Below, in pieces: positions 55,311 to 63,239 of a stretch of 64,000 nt of DNA; position 1 is the stretch's first letter; every line of letters begins with the position of its first letter. A program made the position numbers and the translations under genes. The stretch covers positions 57,503 through 121,502 of the forward strand of contig SUZG01000004.1 of NCBI GenBank assembly GCA_015060015.1. Reading direction: 5' to 3'. The notes beneath the pieces were generated by a model. It was not told the DNA's origin and ran no database searches. It saw only the letters and a list, made by a program, of their open reading frames with translations. The DNA comes from Rikenellaceae bacterium (GTDB taxonomy: Bacteria; Bacteroidota; Bacteroidia; Bacteroidales; Rikenellaceae).

Positions 55311-55344
55311 TGATTTTTAATTCAAAACACACTACTTCCGGCCC

Positions 55345-55998
55345 TTATTTTTTCTTCGTTGTGGTGTAGAGGTTTGTGACATAGATTGTGAATATCGGGA
55401 AGAACATCATGCCCAGCGAGGGGAGCAGTACGGCGAGGACTTTGCCTATGGCCGTGACGGGGAAGATGGCGGCTCCTACGGTGGTCACATTCATCCACGC
55501 CCACCAAAAGGCATTGCCGAAGTTGTTCAGGTGGGGGTTGCGTCCAATCTCGTAGTCGTAGAATATCAGTGCAGCCAGATATGTGAAGCCTGCGACGGTG
55601 AAGATATACGCCCCGAAGATGCGACTTATGCGGCTCTCGATGAGCCACTCCACAACCACGCCCATAGCGATAAACGAACGTATCAGCGGCAGGGCCGACA
55701 GTACGACATCCACAGCTCGGTGCGGCGTCAAGTCAAGCCAGTGCATTATATTAAGGTAGGGAATTGAGAGTAGCAGGAATATCACATTCGGCACTACGCG
55801 TCGATAGGTGTTCGAGCCGACCATAAGAGAGTGGGCGAAGTCGAGGATGAAGATAAGGCAGACTACGAATTGCAGCCACAGATACCACGACGAGTAGGTG
55901 TGATGGTTGCCCGTAAGCACTTCTACGGATATGCCGACCAGAAGAGCCACGCCGGCGAGCATACTCAGGAGTCGCATAAAATTGTTTTCTGATGCCAT
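55345..55998 (-). CDS. Ion-channel-like membrane protein with a degenerate K+ filter
   Basis: 217 residues from the ATG giving MASENNFMRLLSML; the track start 43 codons upstream reads through a Cys/Lys-rich segment without membrane features. There are about five to six hydrophobic segments arranged as in voltage-gated-type potassium channels, including an Arg-bearing stretch (ALPLIRSFIAMGVV) and a pore region AFWWAWMNVTTVGAAIFPVT. The canonical filter TVGYGD is here TVGAAI, lacking the second Gly. Conduction selectivity is therefore doubtful; it may be a nonselective or non-conducting relative. It ends in a basic TTTKKK tail. Confidence 0.65.
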   Translation of the reverse strand: MASENNFMRLLSMLAGVALLVGISVEVLTGNHHTYSSWYLWLQFVVCLIFILDFAHSLMVGSNTYRRVVPNVIFLLLSIPYLNIMHWLDLTPHRAVDVVLSALPLIRSFIAMGVVVEWLIESRISRIFGAYIFTVAGFTYLAALIFYDYEIGRNPHLNNFGNAFWWAWMNVTTVGAAIFPVTAIGKVLAVLLPSLGMMFFPIFTIYVTNLYTTTKKK

Positions 55999-56080
55999 AA
56001 TATTCAATGTTTTAGCCCTCTCACGCAAAAGATGTGCCGAAAGAAAAATAACTTTTTGATGCATTTTTTTTGAAAAGTGT

Positions 56081-56110
56081 TTGCACAGAGAAAAAAAAGA
56101 GTTATCTTTG
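56081..56110 (+). promoter_or_regulatory. Promoter of the tRNA-Met/tRNA-Pro transcript
   Basis: TTG (56081-56083), 19-nt spacer and TATCTTTG (56103-56110) match the consensus, 18 nt before the first tRNA. Confidence 0.75.
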
Positions 56111-56128
56111 CACTCGCATTTACGCAAT

Positions 56129-56202
56129 GGCGAGATAGCTCAGCTGGTTAGAGCGCATGATTCATAATCATGAGGTCGAGAGTTCAAGTCTCTCTCTCGC
56201 TA
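56129..56202 (+). tRNA. tRNA with anticodon CAT (Met or lysidine-type Ile)
   Basis: A 74-nt cloverleaf: acceptor GGCGAGA / TCTCGCT, D arm with AGCTCAGCTGGTTAGAGC, anticodon stem CATGA / TCATG around TTCATAA, and T arm with GTTCAAGTC. The first pair is a G-U rather than the C-A mismatch of initiators, so it is an elongator Met or an Ile tRNA with modified C34. CCA is not encoded. Confidence 0.92.
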
Positions 56203-56249
56203 CTTCTCGATGAAAGCCCCAAACATCAGAAGAAGCACAATGCAGACAA

Positions 56250-56324
56250 CGGGATGTAGCTCAGCCCGGTTAGAGTACACGTCTGGGGGGCGTGTTGTCG
56301 CTGGTTCGAATCCAGTCATCCCGA
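56250..56324 (+). tRNA. tRNA-Pro (GGG)
   Basis: A 75-nt cloverleaf: acceptor CGGGATG / CATCCCG (the C1-G72 pair typical of bacterial tRNA-Pro), D arm TAGCTCAGCCCGGTTAGAGTA, anticodon loop CTGGGGG with anticodon GGG, and T arm GGTTCGAATCC. It lies 47 nt after the CAT tRNA in the same transcript. Confidence 0.93.
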
Positions 56325-56331
56325 CTAATTG

Positions 56332-56368
56332 AAAGTCTTGATATTCAATCGAATATCAAGACTTTTTC
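56332..56368 (+). terminator. Terminator after the tRNA pair
   Basis: A perfect 15-bp stem AAAGTCTTGATATTC / GAATATCAAGACTTT with an AATC loop runs into T-rich sequence. Just beyond, GTGGAACAC occurs twice 11 nt apart (56397-56416), a short direct repeat of unknown meaning. Confidence 0.88.
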
Positions 56369-56445
56369 TTTTGCTGCATATCGCCCACTCTCGGCAGTGG
56401 AACACAAGTGGAACACGAATGGTCGCTATTCGGTTATATGTCTCT

Positions 56446-57855
56446 CTAATCAACAAGTCGGCTGAACAAATTGATTGAGTTGATTAGATATCCCCAGTTT
56501 GAGAATGAATAATAACTGTGCTTATACCATTCAATATCATTGGTAATATATTCAACATTAGCATATGAAATAGAAACTGTTAGTGTTGCTTTTTCGCCCG
56601 ATTGAGTCGGTTTGAATAATGGTTTGGGGTACTCCGTGGAAGCGATACCTTGAGAGTAACAGTACAACAATTGAGCTAAACCGCGAGCCATAGCACTGGA
56701 TGCGTACTCATGTTCTTGCTTAAATAGTTTGGTTGGGAAAATTGTCGAAACAAAATCAACCAATTCCTGATAGTTGAATTCGTAATGTACAATTTTGAGA
56801 TAAGCCGTATGATTATATTCTCGCAAGAATATCAGCATAAGAGTCATATTGGGGAATAAATAATGACTCTTTAATGAGCGTAAAACCAACCTTGTGTGTG
56901 CACATAATTTTTCTATCTGGCGTAGAGATAAATGGTATTCATGTGCTAATTGTACGATTCCTTGCAAAAAAGCATCACCATCATCTCTAAATATTTGATG
57001 TTGATTTCGGGCTGGCTGTTGAAAGAAATCTTCAAATTGAAAATACTCATATAGGTAATTGCAATATGTTTCCATATTGGGCTCTGGCAGAATGTACTCA
57101 ACATCAATAAATCTACGCAGATACTCTTCCGCATTGATTCGGTCACTACCATAATGGCCGCGAATGGCATTACATAGTTGCTCTTTATCAATAGCCAAGA
57201 CAAAGACAATACCTTTTAACGAGAAGAAATGTTTGATATGTTCAAGGACCTCTACCGCATAGTCCGGCCTGCATCTATCCAACTCATCAACAATAAATAT
57301 CAAAGGCTTCTGCTCTACTTCTGATTCTATAAACTTTGAAAGTTCTTCTCTAAAAGCGACAAACTGCTCTTTCTTATTCTGATATTCTAAAACTTCTTCC
57401 TTAAAGACATTTCCTGCTTCTTTCGTAAGTGCTTCGGCTATATTGGCAGCATCCTCTCCCAAAAACTTCTTCGTGGCAACTTTTACCAATGTTGGGATTG
57501 CATTATGTGCAATACGACCTCCGATTTCTAATACTTTATTAAAAGCAGACTCCTGTTCGCTTGTAATAGCACCTTGAATTTCGCCAAGCAGGGCCACAAG
57601 CGGATCTGATGTAAAATCATTCTCCCAAGCATTAAAATAGACTGATTTGAATCCTTCTAATTTAAGAGTTGCCTACCACATCTTCATAAATGTGGATTTC
57701 CCCGTGCCCCAAGCACCATTTACGGACATAACAAAACCGTCCGAATAGTTACTTACGATTTGAGTTAACACATTGGCATATTGTTTGCGATTTAATTTAC
57801 AGTTTGCAAATGGATTATCTTCGGGGATAGTAATATCGTAATGTTTGTATTTCAT
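56446..57855 (-). pseudogene. KAP-family P-loop NTPase interrupted by one in-frame TAG
   Basis: A 470-codon frame from MKYKHYDITIPEDNPFAN to the stop at 56446, broken only by TAG at codon 61 (57673-57675). Before it stands the Walker A motif NGAWGTGKST (about 46-55) and MKMW; after it ATLKLEGFKSVYFNAWENDF, the usual continuation in KAP NTPases. Walker B is LIFIVDELDRCRPDYAVEVL. In relatives the interrupted position often carries Lys/Gln, and CAG to TAG is one step. KAP NTPases are membrane-associated or signalling ATPases often found on mobile islands, and some are linked to phage exclusion. With no other lesion, this is either a young pseudogene, a sequencing error or a read-through gene. 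Confidence 0.8.
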
Positions 57856-57878
57856 ATGTAGTAAAATTATGGAATACC

Positions 57879-57886
57879 CAAAGATA
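57879..57886 (-). promoter_or_regulatory. -7 box of the KAP NTPase gene
   Basis: The minus strand reads TATCTTTG, 23 nt before the ATG at 57855, supporting that start over the upstream ATG used in the track. Confidence 0.45.
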
Positions 57887-57926
57887 ATCATTTCTTGCAA
57901 TAAAAGATATGGTTTCGTAGATAAAA

Positions 57927-57958
57927 TAAATCGACCTGCCGCAATTTGCGACAGGTCG
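57927..57958 (-). terminator. Terminator-like hairpin upstream of the KAP gene
   Basis: On the minus strand CGACCTG-T-CGC / GCG-G-CAGGTCG (one internal mismatch) is followed by T-rich ATTTATTTTATC. It shares the CGACC...GGTCG frame with the hairpin at 58199-58226. Confidence 0.6.
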
Positions 57959-58198
57959 GGCAGCCAAGGCGCATAAATAGTGCCGATTGCGGGTTACAAC
58001 TATGAGTGGATATAACAAATCCCACAACCAAATTGTCTATACGAATGGGGATATTGTCAATGTGTGTGGAGCCTTCTTTGACAGCCTATGCGGAAGCCCT
58101 ATACAGTGGCTCGAAATATCGGGTTAATGAATTTTATCGAGTTTCTGACTACATCGCCTCTAATCGCCCTTAAAAATCTCCTACTGTCATCTAATAAA
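57959..58198. other. Unassigned intergenic stretch
   Basis: About 240 nt between two related hairpins. It contains a 41-codon + strand ORF (58002-58127, starting MSGYNKSHNQIVYTNG) whose TAA overlaps the ATG of a second 28-codon ORF (58127-58213). I recognise neither, and they may be chance. No other gene is visible. Confidence 0.3.
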
Positions 58199-58226
58199 AC
58201 GACCCGCCAATGATTTTGGCAGGTCG
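58195..58226 (-). terminator. Terminator of the 58343-58705 gene
   Basis: On the minus strand CGACC-T-GCCAA / TTGGC-G-GGTCG (one mismatch) is followed by TTTTATT. Confidence 0.6.
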
Positions 58227-58342
58227 CAAATAGAATCTGAATTATCCAATCAATAACAAAATTGAGCAATGCCCATCGGGTAATTTGTTGTCAATGCCAT
58301 ATCCCCAAACAAGGTTTACATTGAGGACCATTGCTAAATGGA

Positions 58343-58705
58343 TTATAATTTGCGATATTTTGCACGATACGCATTTCGACCTTTTATAAACTCATACTCG
58401 TTGGAATCATCTAACAGAGTCTGAAAAAGTATGCGTCCCAAAACCGTACTTTGCGTACTCTGCGATATTGGGTATCGGATAAGTATCGCTTGTAGTATTG
58501 AATTCTCATCCCACTCTATTTGATGTTCTCCAACAAGATTTGACGCTGTGAACTCTATCTGATTTTGGTCGAAACCTTTTTGCTGAATCAGATTTCTCAA
58601 TAAGTTCATAATATCTAAAAGTTCATTGCCGACAAATCGTCTTGCGTGCCATTTAGGCTCATTCATAGGGACTAATCCCCCAATTCTATTTCTTTGATAT
58701 AGCAT
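58343..58705 (-). CDS. Hypothetical protein, 120 residues
   Basis: I do not recognise this protein. It has no signal peptide or membrane segment and looks soluble, with charged helices and an Arg/Lys-rich end (GRNAYRAKYRKL). The ATG is well placed, 11 nt after the stop of the upstream lipoprotein gene, so the two genes are probably one operon. A terminator lies about 115 nt downstream. Its coding status rests on the operon position and an uninterrupted frame. Confidence 0.5.
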   Translation of the reverse strand: MLYQRNRIGGLVPMNEPKWHARRFVGNELLDIMNLLRNLIQQKGFDQNQIEFTASNLVGEHQIEWDENSILQAILIRYPISQSTQSTVLGRILFQTLLDDSNEYEFIKGRNAYRAKYRKL

Positions 58706-58716
58706 AGTGATAAATA

Positions 58717-60912
58717 TTAAAATTCAACTTCTTCAATAGTCGCAAATTTCGTTTTGTAGTTAGAATCATTAGCATAAACCTCTTTGCAGCCGATAGGAAC
58801 TCCTAAATAACTTAGTTTCCCTAAATCAAATGGTTCTGACATAAGGCTTGGAGGAGTCTGTGCCTTACAATAATATTTCGAGAAATCGCACCCCTTGAAA
58901 GCGTAAGAATACAAATTTGTTATAGAAGTGCCAAGCACTAAGTTCCCTTTCAGACTGTTACAATCCCTGAATGCACAACCACTAATGGTTTCTATTGCAT
59001 CTGGGATTACTAGACTACCATTAAAACCACTGCAAGCATCGAAACAATATGCAGGAATCTCAGTTAAATTATTACTCAAAGTCAAAGTACCGTCAAAACC
59101 ATCGCAATAATAAAATGCATATTTACCAATGGCAGTTACGCTATTGGGAATCTTCAAATTACCCGTCAATGCACTGCAATAATAGAATGCTTTTTCTCCG
59201 ATTGTTTGCAGTCCATCGGGCAGGACGAGATTGCCTGCAAGCGATTTACATTCATAGAATGCAGACGCTCCAATCGACTTAACGGACGAAGGAATATCAA
59301 TAGCCGTAATGCTACTACCATAGAATGCATTGTCGGGAATAGCTGTAAGATTCAATGGCAGAATAACTGTTTCAATTGTTGCATCTTTGAAACAACTTGA
59401 CGGAATTGTCGTATTGTTGATTTGTGCCAAATCTACCTGCTTTAATGCGGGCATAGTCCGCATAAAGTCATAATCAAAGGTGTTGAGATTCCCTGTCAAT
59501 TTCAACCCAATGAGTTTTTCTTTCTCATCAGCCGAAATATAAGATTCGAGAGTGCCTGCAGTTGCAACATAAATAGTTTTATAGCCAGATGCTTTCTGGG
59601 CAAACAAAATACTTTGAGCAACCAAACCGCTCTCGTCTTTCAGATTTACAGTTGAATAACGATAGGTTGTATTGGGATTCGCCTGCACGGTAAATGTTAG
59701 TGTCTCGGTGTGCGTAGCAGCGCGTGTGTTGGCAACGGAAATCCACTCTTTGTCGACTTCGGGAATCTCTACGGTATAAACAACATTTGTTTCGACTTCA
59801 ATTTGTACCACCCCGCCTTCCGCTTCGATATCCAATGTGCTGGTAGAAACAATAATCACGCTTTCTACAAAGTTGATTACTCGCATAATCGTGTTATTGC
59901 CTTTGGAAACAAGCACGATGATTCGGCTGGCTGCGAAGTCGGCAGATGGTGTGGTTACAACAATTTTACCCGACTGATAGTCGGTCGGAATTACGGATGC
60001 TTTGTAATAATCTTGGGCGATAACATCAATGGTGGTAGATTCATCTGCACCTTGTATCGCATATTCAATTTCATAGGTTTGATTCGGCAGAGCATTGATA
60101 GAATCTGTATTGCTAAACGCGATATCCAATGATACAGCCTTGGGAATTGAGATTATTGTGTCATCGGTCAAAGTGAAAATAATCTCCGTTTCTGTCTCAT
60201 TGACACTCTTGAAGAGGCCTCCATCTTGCCCAGACTCTCCCTGTTCACCTTGCTCACCCGTTGCCTTACCGAGTTGAGTCCACGATGTGCCATTGTCGTA
60301 TGAGATATACCAATAGTCGTTCTCGATTTTCAGTTGAGGTGTGATGCCGTCCTTGCCGTCGGTTCCGTCTTCTCCATTTGTTCCGTCTTGACCGTCTTTG
60401 CCATCCTCACCGTCGGCACCGTCTTCTCCATCTTTTCCGTCAGTGCCTTGTGCTTTAATCTTATTGCCGTTGGCATCAAGCAACCACTCACCATTCAATG
60501 TCCAATAGTAGATGTTGTCGGTGTCTTGTTTTACTCCGATAATGGGTGTTGAGCCATCCTTACCATCTACTCCGTCTTTACCGTCAGTTCCATTTTGGCC
60601 GTCCTTGCCATCTTCACCGTAATAGATGGTAATGGGCTGCGATTTAGTAAATGTGATGGTGTAACCGACCGTTTCGCCCTCTTTGGTGATGGGTGTAACG
60701 CCTGTAACATAGTCATTGTTCTGCAAAGCCTTCACAATCATCTGTAACGATGAAATGTTAGTGTTCATCTGCTTGCAGAGCTCTTCGAGTTTGGCAATTC
60801 GGCTCTCGTGGTCGTCGAGTTTGTCCCAAATCTTTGAATCGTCAAATGATTCACTACACCCTGCGATAATCATCGTTATAGCAACGAGCAAATAGGTAAA
60901 TAGTTTTTTCAT
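58717..60912 (-). CDS. Surface lipoprotein with collagen-like repeats, BACON-type domain and BspA leucine-rich repeats
   Basis: 731 residues from the ATG at 60912 (MKKLFTYLLVAITMIIAGC; lipobox IAGC, Cys19). Order: a short coiled-coil (about 30-60, DDHESRIAKLEELCKQMN) and DUF4988-like start; a collagen-like Gly-X-Y tract (GEDGKDGQNGTDGKDGVDGK at about 105, then a second longer one near 165-200); a short third (GEQGEQGESGQDGG); beta domains with a BACON-like motif (EVDKEWISV); and a C-terminal BspA-type LRR_5 array (IGASAFYECKSLAG, IGEKAFYYCSALTG, IGKYAFYYCDGFDG). BspA-type LRR proteins in Bacteroidetes and oral bacteria bind host matrix or other cells. It is preceded by a 57-codon ORF in its leader. 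Confidence 0.85.
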   Translation of the reverse strand: MKKLFTYLLVAITMIIAGCSESFDDSKIWDKLDDHESRIAKLEELCKQMNTNISSLQMIVKALQNNDYVTGVTPITKEGETVGYTITFTKSQPITIYYGEDGKDGQNGTDGKDGVDGKDGSTPIIGVKQDTDNIYYWTLNGEWLLDANGNKIKAQGTDGKDGEDGADGEDGKDGQDGTNGEDGTDGKDGITPQLKIENDYWYISYDNGTSWTQLGKATGEQGEQGESGQDGGLFKSVNETETEIIFTLTDDTIISIPKAVSLDIAFSNTDSINALPNQTYEIEYAIQGADESTTIDVIAQDYYKASVIPTDYQSGKIVVTTPSADFAASRIIVLVSKGNNTIMRVINFVESVIIVSTSTLDIEAEGGVVQIEVETNVVYTVEIPEVDKEWISVANTRAATHTETLTFTVQANPNTTYRYSTVNLKDESGLVAQSILFAQKASGYKTIYVATAGTLESYISADEKEKLIGLKLTGNLNTFDYDFMRTMPALKQVDLAQINNTTIPSSCFKDATIETVILPLNLTAIPDNAFYGSSITAIDIPSSVKSIGASAFYECKSLAGNLVLPDGLQTIGEKAFYYCSALTGNLKIPNSVTAIGKYAFYYCDGFDGTLTLSNNLTEIPAYCFDACSGFNGSLVIPDAIETISGCAFRDCNSLKGNLVLGTSITNLYSYAFKGCDFSKYYCKAQTPPSLMSEPFDLGKLSYLGVPIGCKEVYANDSNYKTKFATIEEVEF

Positions 60913-61026
60913 AGTAATATGATTTTGGTTTAACATTCTTTGCTAAATCAAATTACCATTCTGCTCCTTGATGGTGGGTGTCGGTCGGGTAAGTACAAAA
61001 AGAAAGTGTGGAGCAGTTCCGTCTAT

Positions 61027-61200
61027 TTAGTGGTAGGCTCTGACAAAACCCGAAACGAATAAACGATTACAAGACCCCACACCTGTATATGATATGACTT
61101 TGAATCGCATACCAATACAGATGATGAGTGTTGTCGTTACCCTCGTTTCTGGAAAACTGTCAGATTTTACCACTAAGGATAAAAGCGAAAACACTTTCAT
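61027..61200 (-). CDS. Small 57-codon ORF in the leader of the BspA-like gene
   Basis: Too short for the track. ATG at 61200, TAA at 61027-61029; the peptide begins MKVFSLLSLVVKSDSFPETR and ends LFVSGFVRAYH. A good -33/-7 promoter ends 30 nt upstream of the ATG. After GF, moving one base into the neighbouring frame gives CQSLPLNRRNCSTLSFC and a longer peptide ending at a TAA at 60953-60955, so a single T missing from a TTTT run could have shortened a longer protein of about 80 residues. I have the impression that similar small ORFs recur in Bacteroides genomes, but cannot check this here. Function unknown. Confidence 0.5.
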   Translation of the reverse strand: MKVFSLLSLVVKSDSFPETRVTTTLIICIGMRFKVISYTGVGSCNRLFVSGFVRAYH

Positions 61201-61229
61201 CAACTATGTACACCGCTTACGCGACATTA

Positions 61230-61259
61230 CAAAGTTAGAAACTTTTTCGCAATTGACAA
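61230..61259 (-). promoter_or_regulatory. Promoter upstream of the small ORF and BspA-like lipoprotein
   Basis: On the minus strand TTG (61257-61259), a 19-nt spacer and TAACTTTG (61230-61237) match the consensus. If it also serves the lipoprotein, that gene has a leader of about 310 nt. Confidence 0.6.
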
Positions 61260-61329
61260 CACTCTTTTGGGGTCTTGTTCAGCAATAATATCAATATCTT
61301 CGTTGATTCCCCACTACGACTCCGGCTAT

Positions 61330-61364
61330 AAAACAATCAGAGCCGAGGTCTTGTACCTCGACTC
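61330..61364 (-). terminator. Terminator of the VirE-N-like gene
   Basis: On the minus strand GAGTCGAGGT / ACCTCGGCTC (10 pairs, one G-U) with a 5-nt loop is followed by TGATTGTTTT. The T tract is slightly displaced, so support is moderate. Confidence 0.5.
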
Positions 61365-61385
61365 CGACTCTAAAATTACCCTAAA

Positions 61386-62360
61386 CTAATCCTTGAAAGT
61401 AACCCCGTGCTTCTTGCAGATGTAGAAAAAAGTGGCTATATCCGTATTGCTACAATTTTTAATACACCAATCATATGCCTCTTCGCACTCGAAGTAGCTA
61501 TAATTGGGATGAAACGAACTGATTGTGTGAAAAATATTTCTTCCTAAATCTTCTCCAAACTCAGTTGCCAAAGCTCGACCTATGGCAAGCCAATTCTTTC
61601 GACCTTGCGTAACATCAATTCGCCCCTCCTTAATTTTCTTATAAATAACTTTAACCCTATCAATGGTAGCATCTTGCATTCGTGCATTTCTTGCTTTTGT
61701 GATTCTTCTTGGAGCCATGTTGGGGAGCCTTTTGTAAAACAGATATGCGCGAGGTGAGGTATTGAAATATGGATTGTCATCATAGCTGGCCACACGAAGT
61801 CGTACGACATCAATACCACTCTCATCTGCCACAAGTCCTGTACGCGCCCATATTTCATCAACAAGAGCATTAAAGTGTTCTTTGTGCTTTTCGGGAGAAA
61901 GAATCTTAAATACCAAGCAAAGACCATTTCCACCCAATGATAACCCTGCATAGTATAAGGAATTGAAATTGTAGGCTACCATAGCTTTTACTCGTTCCCA
62001 TCTTCCTTGCACTCGTGGATTCTGCTTCCCGTCAATATCAATGCAGATACACGAACTGGGTTTATGAAGTAAGCGCTTTTTAGAGCGAGTGTCAAATATT
62101 CCAGAAACAGTCACACAAGGTAAAAGATGTTTCTTGATATACATCCGTTCTTCATCATCTTTGGAACTCCTATACCTCATAACAAGTGCTTTATATTTGG
62201 ACGATAATAAGAATTCATATAGCCGAACTTCTTGATATGGTTCAATGGATGTTACATTCTTAAAACAAGATACCACAGGTTCAAAGGTCGGTTTGCAGCT
62301 CCGAACGGTGTTCCTATTTTTATCAGCATTCTTATTTGATTTTTCCATTTTTATTGTCAT
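61386..62360 (-). CDS. BT4734-like / VirE N-terminal domain protein of mobile elements
   Basis: 324 residues. The central part (about 80-215) has the features of the BT4734/VirE_N family found beside primases in Bacteroidetes mobile elements: VTVSGIFDTR, CICIDIDGKQNP, YAGLSLGGNGLCLVFKI and DESGIDVVRLRVASYDDNPYFN, a layout related to primase-polymerase folds. The C-terminal 100 residues contain NWLAIGRALATEFGEDLGR and HPNYSYFECEEAYDW, like PriCT-type helical domains. It probably acts in replication or priming of the element. An exact 14-bp inverted repeat lies 11 nt upstream of the start. Confidence 0.75.
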   Translation of the reverse strand: MTIKMEKSNKNADKNRNTVRSCKPTFEPVVSCFKNVTSIEPYQEVRLYEFLLSSKYKALVMRYRSSKDDEERMYIKKHLLPCVTVSGIFDTRSKKRLLHKPSSCICIDIDGKQNPRVQGRWERVKAMVAYNFNSLYYAGLSLGGNGLCLVFKILSPEKHKEHFNALVDEIWARTGLVADESGIDVVRLRVASYDDNPYFNTSPRAYLFYKRLPNMAPRRITKARNARMQDATIDRVKVIYKKIKEGRIDVTQGRKNWLAIGRALATEFGEDLGRNIFHTISSFHPNYSYFECEEAYDWCIKNCSNTDIATFFYICKKHGVTFKD

Positions 62361-62370
62361 TGTTATTGTA

Positions 62371-62440
62371 GTGTCGTCGAAAGATGTAAGAGCTCAATTA
62401 TCAAACTATTGAAAAAGGCCTATGTGTCTTTCGACGACAC
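62371..62440. repeat. 14-bp perfect inverted repeat upstream of the VirE-N-like gene
   Basis: GTGTCGTCGAAAGA (62371-62384) and its exact complement TCTTTCGACGACAC (62427-62440) are separated by 42 nt of A+T-rich sequence. It could be an operator, a large stem in the mRNA leader, or part of a replication or transfer origin for the element. Confidence 0.85.
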
Positions 62441-62460
62441 GATGATTACACATAAAAACA

Positions 62461-62817
62461 TCAATTCTCTATTTGTTTATCTTCATTAGGCAGCATATTT
62501 AGAGCAACTTTCTTGTCGTAGCGTCTTTTGGCTGCATCTAACAATCGCTTCCAATTGATAAAGCATAGTTCAATTGGTTTTGGTAAAGTCGGATCGGGAG
62601 ATTTGTCGTATAACGCATATTCGCACAAGACTTGGAGGGCTCGTATCCTATATCGTTTATCCATTGCCATTATGGATTCATAAAACGAGATGTAGAAAAT
62701 GAAATGTTCTCTACTCGATTTAGACTTGCTCTTATGTTCCATATTAGCACTCCCTTTAAGCTCATTAGCTAATTGTTCAAACTCGTCATGTAAAACTTCT
62801 TTTGTCTTTTTGCTCAT
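62461..62817 (-). CDS. DUF6291-like small protein
   Basis: 118 residues, no signal or membrane segment. The middle part FIFYISFYESIMAMDKRYRI and ALQVLCEYALYDKSPD resembles the helical DUF6291 family seen in phage and integrative-element genomes, whose members often sit near replication genes. It starts 4 nt after the HTH gene and is probably co-transcribed with it. The function is unknown and the family call is tentative. Confidence 0.55.
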   Translation of the reverse strand: MSKKTKEVLHDEFEQLANELKGSANMEHKSKSKSSREHFIFYISFYESIMAMDKRYRIRALQVLCEYALYDKSPDPTLPKPIELCFINWKRLLDAAKRRYDKKVALNMLPNEDKQIEN

Positions 62818-62821
62818 AATA

Positions 62822-63172
62822 TTAACATTTAATAAGTTGATTTAATTTAATTTCTGTTTCCTGCTCGATAGTAGGCGTGGCGTGGCACTGCATCCAATCG
62901 AGAATCTCTTCGCGATTGAAATAGAGTTTGCGCCCACCGTGTTCGGGCTTGTGGAACGGGATCTTCCGTTCACTGGTGTATTTGTAGATGGTCGCTTCGC
63001 TGTAACCCGTTAGTCGGGCTACGGCTTTGACATCCATCATCACCTCCGATGGTGGAGGTATCGGCTCTTTCAATTGTCCGATAATTCGGTCGATGCCGAG
63101 TAGCTTTTTCAAATCGCCCACCGTTAGCATTGCTATGGGCGTTTCATCTGCTATCTTCTTTTCCATAAGCAT
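62822..63172 (-). CDS. Helix-turn-helix (excisionase/MerR-type) DNA-binding protein
   Basis: 116 residues. The core at about 45-95 reads VKAVARLTGYSEATIYKYTS followed by IPFHKPEHGGRKLYFNREEI, the standard HTH_17/excisionase fold with a winged-helix beta hairpin. In Bacteroidetes integrative elements such proteins act as excisionases or regulators next to the integrase. Start is MLMEKK or, two codons later, MEKK; both are ATG. It is preceded by a terminator that separates it from the 63309-63734 gene. Confidence 0.8.
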   Translation of the reverse strand: MLMEKKIADETPIAMLTVGDLKKLLGIDRIIGQLKEPIPPPSEVMMDVKAVARLTGYSEATIYKYTSERKIPFHKPEHGGRKLYFNREEILDWMQCHATPTIEQETEIKLNQLIKC

Positions 63173-63239
63173 ATGTTTTTGCTTTGTTAATAAAAGTTTC
63201 TAACTATATGTATAATGAGAAAATAAACAGATTTAGAAA

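Noticed and set aside
56250-56416. Left attachment site at tRNA-Pro
   Set aside because: No second copy of the tRNA 3' end is visible in the window, so an att site cannot be defined; kept only as a hypothesis in the findings.
54391-57675. Genome-wide reassignment of TAG to Gln
   Set aside because: Several intact core genes in the window (carB, pyrK, pyrB, metY and others) end in TAG followed by non-coding sequence, so TAG is a normal stop in this organism.
58002-58213. Two tiny overlapping + strand ORFs (41 and 28 codons) as a toxin-antitoxin or small membrane pair
   Set aside because: No promoter, no recognisable family and no codon or composition signal; the overlap TAATG can easily arise by chance. 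Mentioned only in the intergenic entry.
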